Of a DNA stretch of 64,000 bases, positions 60,152 to 64,000 are shown piece after piece. Source of the DNA: Paenibacillus allorhizosphaerae (GTDB taxonomy: Bacteria; Bacillota; Bacilli; Paenibacillales; NBRC-103111); assembly GCF_910594985.1 (NCBI RefSeq), contig NZ_CAJVCE010000014.1, positions 62,001 through 126,000 on the forward strand, written 5' to 3'. A program made the position numbers and the translations under genes. The notes under the pieces were generated by a model, which was not told the origin of the DNA, searched no databases, and worked only from the letters and a program-made list of their open reading frames with translations. The stretch's first letter is position 1. Each line of letters opens with the position of its first letter.

Positions 60152-60183
60152 CTCTCAGGTGTCTTTTTTCTGTATGGAGACGA
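60152..60183. repeat. Target duplication and right part of repeat copy B
   Basis: CTCTCAG (60152-60158) repeats 58537-58543. The sequence then goes on GTGTCTTTTTTCTG TATGGAGACGA as in copy A and ends its tmRNA similarity at 60183. Confidence 0.8.
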
Positions 60184-60354
60184 ATCGTGGCTTGGCAAAT
60201 CCACAATCCGTCGCCGCGTGATGCTGAGGTTGGTTAAGCAGGAGCGGAATAAGTATATGCAGAAAATCATTTGTCATTACCCTAATACGTATCATTATCG
60301 CTAAATTATTCTGCACCAAAAGTTGGTTGGACCTAGACTGATTTCCCCGTCCCG

Positions 60355-61500
60355 TCATGTCAGCGGACATGGAGGAATATGAACAACGCACCCGCCGCTT
60401 CGGATCGATTCCGTCGCAGCACAGCCAACGGCCACGCTCATACGCCCGGCGAGCGGTGTAGCGACAGGCGGCTTGCCCTCCAGAATCATATCGACGAAAT
60501 CTTTGCAGATCACCGGATCAGCCCCCCCGTGGGTACCCGAAGCCGATTTGATCTCGTATACCCGATCCGCCAATACGCGTTCGGAGTGGGATCGTTTTGT
60601 CTTGACGTATACTTTGCCTTCCGGTTCCGAATTTTCAAGCCGGCCTTCCGTCCCGATAAAAGTATAGTTCCGGTGATAGTCCGGAGTGAAGTGACATTGC
60701 AAATACGATGCCTTGATGCCGCCCTCCAACTCCATAATGACAACGTTGTTGTCCTCTACATCCACCTCCCTGCGAAAAGCACATTGCGTCCGTCTCGGAG
60801 CCGTATTGAATTCCACGCACGTATCACTGTCCGGGCAGTTGGAACAAGACAGATCATCCGGCCGCTCCCCGCCAAAATAGTCGAGCCCACCAAAAGCAGC
60901 TACCTTGACGGTATTCCGGCCAGTAATCCAATGGATGATATCGATGTCGTGAGACCCTTTTTGCAGCAACAAGGAAGTCGTATTCGCCGATTTGGCATGC
61001 CAATCGTGGTAATAGTAATCGCCGCCACGCCCGACGAAATGGCGGACCCACACCGCCTTGATTTCCCCAATAACCCCCGAATCGACAATCTCTTTCATCG
61101 TCCGGAACATGTTCATATACCGCATATTGAAGCCGACCATTAGCTGCTTGCCCGATTGCTTCCAGGTTCGCAGTATACGGTCACAGCCTTCCACCGTAAT
61201 GGCGAGCGGTTTCTCGCAGAATACGTGCTTTCCGGCTTGCAGCGCCGCAATCGCATGCTCCTCGTGACAATAATCGGGAGAAGTGATCACAATCGCATCA
61301 ATGTCCTTTCTCTCCAGCATCTCACGATAATCCAGCGTCGTCATGACGTCGGAATTCAGCTCTTTCGCGAACCGGGAAAGCTCGGACTCTCTAATGTCTG
61401 CGCCGGCCACAATGATCGATCTTCCGCCCGGCTGATGCCAATATTTGCTTATTCCACTTCGTCCTCCAGTACCGATTACACCTATCCGAATAGGATCCAT
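60355..61500 (-). CDS. Gfo/Idh/MocA-family oxidoreductase
   Basis: The product (381 residues) is an NAD(P)-dependent sugar or inositol-type dehydrogenase. The Rossmann part is IRIGVIGTGGRSGISKYWHQ, with AIVITSPDYCHEEHAIAALQ and GKHVFCEKPLAITVEGCD (the conserved EKP lysine). The C-terminal substrate domain has KGSHDIDIIHWITG (the catalytic-type H-D-x2-x-H). A four-cysteine cluster (CSNCPDSDTC, C in TQCAF) around residue 235 suggests a zinc site. AAGGAG lies nine bases before the ATG. It is divergent from the AraC regulator. Confidence 0.9.
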   Translation of the reverse strand: MDPIRIGVIGTGGRSGISKYWHQPGGRSIIVAGADIRESELSRFAKELNSDVMTTLDYREMLERKDIDAIVITSPDYCHEEHAIAALQAGKHVFCEKPLAITVEGCDRILRTWKQSGKQLMVGFNMRYMNMFRTMKEIVDSGVIGEIKAVWVRHFVGRGGDYYYHDWHAKSANTTSLLLQKGSHDIDIIHWITGRNTVKVAAFGGLDYFGGERPDDLSCSNCPDSDTCVEFNTAPRRTQCAFRREVDVEDNNVVIMELEGGIKASYLQCHFTPDYHRNYTFIGTEGRLENSEPEGKVYVKTKRSHSERVLADRVYEIKSASGTHGGADPVICKDFVDMILEGKPPVATPLAGRMSVAVGCAATESIRSGGCVVHIPPCPLT

Positions 61501-61662
61501 AATTTCGATCTCCTTTTTTTACGAAATATTTACGTCTACCGCGCTTGACAACACTTTCGACTGTTTTTATCTTATAGTACAAGAGACGAAATCCAAATAA
61601 CGTTACGTGTCACGAAAGGATAGCAATATGTGTGTTTTATCCGTAGAAAGGCGGTAAAAAAC

Positions 61663-62499
61663 ATGAAGGAGCACGCTCTCGAATTCGTCGATGAAAGATT
61701 ACGTACACCGACCCTGCTGGAACTGAACGGCGGTATATGGCCGATCCGGCTCGGTATTAACAAAGCAAAGCCGAACCATCACAGCGTCCCCCGCGTCATT
61801 CGGTATTACACCCTGCACTTTATAATGGAAGGCAGCGTTATATTGACGCATAAGGGAGAAGCTATCGATTTACGCAAGGGGGATTTGTTCTGTTTGTTTC
61901 CCGGCGAGGTATATCATTACAAAATCGCGAACCCGGAGCAGACGCTACGCATGTATTGGCTCGGCTTCGACGGGATGCAATCGGAAGGGTTGCTCGCCAA
62001 GATCGGCATAATGAGGGAAAATCCGTATACCCGAAGCAAAGTCACCGACGCCGCCTTAGCCACACTGCATTTGATTTCCAGCCTGTTCCTGTGCGTCGAC
62101 GATCAGGACACGAATCTGCTCAGCTTGACGTACCGGCTGTTCCATCAAGTATCCGAGCAATCATCGGGGGCCGGGCATTCGCCACACGATTCGTCGTGGG
62201 TACAAAAAAGCATCGACTATATGAAGCTGCATTTTTCCGAAGGTATTCTTGTCGAGGATGTAGCAAGGCATGTCGCTAAGGAGCGGTCTCATTTCTCGAA
62301 AACATTTTTTCGGGTTACCGGGATCAATCCAGTCGTATACCTTCAATCCTTAAAAATGGAAAAGGGGGGCCAGATGCTTCTGAAGAGCTCCCATTCCATT
62401 ACGGAAATCGCCTTGTCCGTCGGATATCCCGATCTGTATTCGTTTACCAGGGCATTTAAAAAGCATTTTGGTATATCTCCGACCCTATACAAGGAATGA
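61663..62499 (+). CDS. AraC-family regulator of the carbohydrate locus
   Basis: The product (278 residues) has a cupin sensor (HFIMEGSVILTHKGEAIDLR, KGDLFCLFPGEVYHY) and a C-terminal double helix-turn-helix (ILVEDVARHVAKERSHFSKTF and ITEIALSVGYPDLYSFTRAF). Such proteins sense a sugar and control transport and catabolic genes; the divergent oxidoreductase and the convergent binding-protein gene are likely targets (inference). ATG 61663 is preferred, with AAAGGCGG upstream. A nine-codon ORF (61628-61657) ends inside this ribosome binding site and may affect initiation. Confidence 0.88.
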   Translation: MKEHALEFVDERLRTPTLLELNGGIWPIRLGINKAKPNHHSVPRVIRYYTLHFIMEGSVILTHKGEAIDLRKGDLFCLFPGEVYHYKIANPEQTLRMYWLGFDGMQSEGLLAKIGIMRENPYTRSKVTDAALATLHLISSLFLCVDDQDTNLLSLTYRLFHQVSEQSSGAGHSPHDSSWVQKSIDYMKLHFSEGILVEDVARHVAKERSHFSKTFFRVTGINPVVYLQSLKMEKGGQMLLKSSHSITEIALSVGYPDLYSFTRAFKKHFGISPTLYKE

Positions 62500-62525
62500 C
62501 ACGCCTTCAATCCGATGGAATAAAA

Positions 62526-62560
62526 AGAACAACCGTCCGGGAATCGCCGGCGGTTGTTTC
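62526..62560. terminator. Bidirectional terminator
   Basis: AACAACCG pairs with CGGTTGTT around a GC-rich loop, with TTTCG following on the plus strand and TTCTTTTTA on the minus. It separates the AraC gene from the convergent binding-protein gene. Confidence 0.82.
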
Positions 62561-62601
62561 GTATGCAAACTGGGCTGATAATGAATGTGCAATGGTTTAT
62601 T

Positions 62602-63888
62602 CTATTTTTGCTCATCGATGTATTGCTTTATTTTCTCCTCCGCGGTCCTGAACGTGGTATTGACATCCTGGCCGTTCTTAATATATTTATTGTACTCTGT
62701 TGTTAACAAACTGACCGCCTTGGCGTAATGGATCGAGAAGGCGGGAGCCGGCGCGGGCTTGCTCTTGAATATGCCGGCCAGGTTTTTCCCCTTCAGTTCA
62801 GGAATATCGGCACCGAAATTTTGCGTGTATTTAGGATCCTTCAACGTCGATACGCGGGCCGTTTTCCGAACCATAGTCATCTGCACCTCGTCGGAGAACA
62901 AAACCTCCATGACACGCATTTGGTCGTCACGCGCCTTGCTTGTCTTCAGGGGAATCATCAGATGGAGATCGTACATGCCGTATACGTTCGGTTTGTCGCT
63001 ATAGCTCGGAAATTGAGCGACGTCCCAGTTCAGATCCGGTGTCTCCTTCAGGCGCAAAAATAAATTGACTGTAGCGGACATAGCGACATTCTTGTCCTTG
63101 ATGAATCGGTTCCATGCGGCTGTACTGCTGTCGATGTAATTGTTACCCGGCACGGAAAATATTTGCTTCGCAACCTCGAAAGCCCGTTTATATGACTCGC
63201 TATTGACCAGCACTTTGTTCGTCTTGGCGTCGACGGGAACGAGCGACAACGGAAATGTCAGGCGCGAGAACGAATCAATTTCAAGCCCGCGGTACTTCGT
63301 CCCCCCATCTTCCCGCGATACTTGCCTGGCAAGTTCAATCGCATTCTCCCACGTCATGCCATCCTTCGGGTAAGGGACTCCGAATTTGTCGAAAATATCC
63401 TTATTATAATACAATGCGTTCAGGTTAAAGCTGTAGGGAAACGCATACAATTCGCCTTTGTCGGACACAGCCTTAACCGCGTTGAGCGACTCCGGATCGA
63501 AACGGCTTAAGTCGAAACCATGCTTCTTCGCTAACGGGGTCAAATCCTCGTACGCGTTCAAATCTTTATAATAGGCCAAGTTGCCGTTCCATGTTATAAA
63601 GAAATCGACCGGCTCCCCCGCCGCAACGAGCTGTGGCAAATCGGATTTCGTCGTAATATTCTCGACGGTAATATGAGGATATTTTTTCTTTACCGGATCG
63701 GCCACTAGATCTTTGAAATCTTGCTCGGTCATGTAATTTCCGCTCTGATAAAACTTCAACGTTACCGGTTCAAGCGGCTTCTCCAGCGATTTGGCGGTTT
63801 CACCGCCACCGGCAGCTTGGTTCCCGCATCCAGCTAGCAGAATGGAAGCCAGCACGCCACACGTCGAAGCTAATGCAATTTTCTTCAT
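62602..63888 (-). CDS. ABC transporter solute-binding lipoprotein (family 1, sugar type)
   Basis: The product is a 428-residue lipoprotein (STCGVLASILLAGCGNQ) that would bind a sugar outside the cell. LKFYQSGNYMTEQDFKDLV is the first strand-helix. ALYYNKDIFDKFGVPYPKDG and MTWENAIELARQVSRED are nearly the same as in the protein at 39308, which makes them paralogues. GGAGGG lies five bases before the ATG. A permease pair may follow upstream in the operon to the right of the window. Its 3' end converges with the AraC gene. Confidence 0.9.
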   Translation of the reverse strand: MKKIALASTCGVLASILLAGCGNQAAGGGETAKSLEKPLEPVTLKFYQSGNYMTEQDFKDLVADPVKKKYPHITVENITTKSDLPQLVAAGEPVDFFITWNGNLAYYKDLNAYEDLTPLAKKHGFDLSRFDPESLNAVKAVSDKGELYAFPYSFNLNALYYNKDIFDKFGVPYPKDGMTWENAIELARQVSREDGGTKYRGLEIDSFSRLTFPLSLVPVDAKTNKVLVNSESYKRAFEVAKQIFSVPGNNYIDSSTAAWNRFIKDKNVAMSATVNLFLRLKETPDLNWDVAQFPSYSDKPNVYGMYDLHLMIPLKTSKARDDQMRVMEVLFSDEVQMTMVRKTARVSTLKDPKYTQNFGADIPELKGKNLAGIFKSKPAPAPAFSIHYAKAVSLLTTEYNKYIKNGQDVNTTFRTAEEKIKQYIDEQK

Positions 63889-64000
63889 TGTAACCCTCCG
63901 TTATATAGGTTTGAATAATAAGCAACACGAGCGGCTGTCCGAATAGCTGCGTGTAAAGTTGGTCATTAAAGAACTTGAACCGGTGATCGTTTCGTTTCAT
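63889..64000. other. Upstream region at window edge
   Basis: A minus frame is open here (MKRNDHRFKFFNDQLYTQLF from 64000), but it runs through the binding-protein start in another frame and has no visible domain. I do not call a gene. Confidence 0.3.

Noticed and set aside
63800-64000. 66-codon minus frame at the window edge
   Set aside because: It overlaps the start of the binding-protein gene in another frame and has no domain; its upstream region is outside the window.
1-64000. CRISPR arrays, tRNA or rRNA genes, prophage structural genes
   Set aside because: No regularly spaced repeats, cloverleaf tRNA or rRNA sequence, or capsid/tail proteins were seen; the only tRNA-like pieces are the tmRNA remnants.

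Overview
The window looks like a chromosome segment of an endospore-forming, moderately high-GC Bacillota bacterium, most likely Paenibacillus or a close relative. The evidence is a caa3 oxidase, strong AGGAGG ribosome binding sites, many spore-coat and germination families (YhcN/YlaJ, CotF, GerP-like, YdjO, Tgl, YheC/D), an LTA-synthase-family sulfatase, stalk-domain surface proteins and Paenibacillus-style lipoprotein sugar-binding proteins. No rRNA, tRNA, CRISPR array or prophage structural gene is visible.

Layout. 1-8.7 kb: ctaD (cut by the window edge) and ctaC, a YhcN/YlaJ-type lipoprotein, a DEAD-box helicase with a very long Arg/Gly-rich tail, a guanylate-kinase-like protein, a CvfC-like HEAT protein and a metallo-hydrolase. 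8.8-21.5 kb: a secreted MORN-repeat protein followed by thiN, a rearranged CotF-type coat gene, murC, an SDR, pyk facing an AraC regulator, RNase HI, recQ coupled to a glycosyltransferase, and a GNAT acetyltransferase. 21.8-31 kb: two small proteins, a GT28 glycolipid-type glycosyltransferase, a general-stress-type SDR, lipoprotein NagZ with a structured leader, spore transglutaminase tgl, a dGTPase and an LtaS-family enzyme. 31-41.4 kb: a spore-protein island (YdjO-like, three GerP-like, a GerPC-like, Hsp20), HIT, a Hanks kinase, an aldo/keto reductase, a TRM11-like methyltransferase, Nudix, a UvrC N-terminal homologue, a solute-binding lipoprotein and a LysM protein.

41.5-44.6 kb is a quinone-detoxification operon (DoxX/MhqP, MhqO, MhqD, WrbA). 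Its promoter overlaps an MhqR-like palindrome, and the leader carries a 24-codon ORF. 44.6-50.4 kb holds two membrane proteins, a MEDS-domain histidine kinase, a CAP/stalk surface protein, a cluster of DnaA-box-like 9-mers, a short AraC protein and a small membrane protein.

50.6-54.8 kb is the most unusual metabolic locus. SbnA and SbnB homologues (the 2,3-diaminopropionate pathway) are packed in an operon behind a PaaK/CapK-type adenylate-forming enzyme and face a YheC/D-type ATP-grasp protein. There is no NRPS or NIS synthetase nearby.

54.9-60.2 kb is decayed and mobile. It contains a TPR glycosyltransferase with one in-frame TGA, several remnants of the 3' end of tmRNA (ssrA) with their terminators, a Doc-type toxin-antitoxin pair between them, and an IS1182-family element inserted in the loop of one of the terminators with a 7-bp target duplication. 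The window ends with a carbohydrate locus: a Gfo/Idh/MocA oxidoreductase, an AraC regulator and a second solute-binding lipoprotein. All functional calls rest on motif recognition by eye; no database search was possible.
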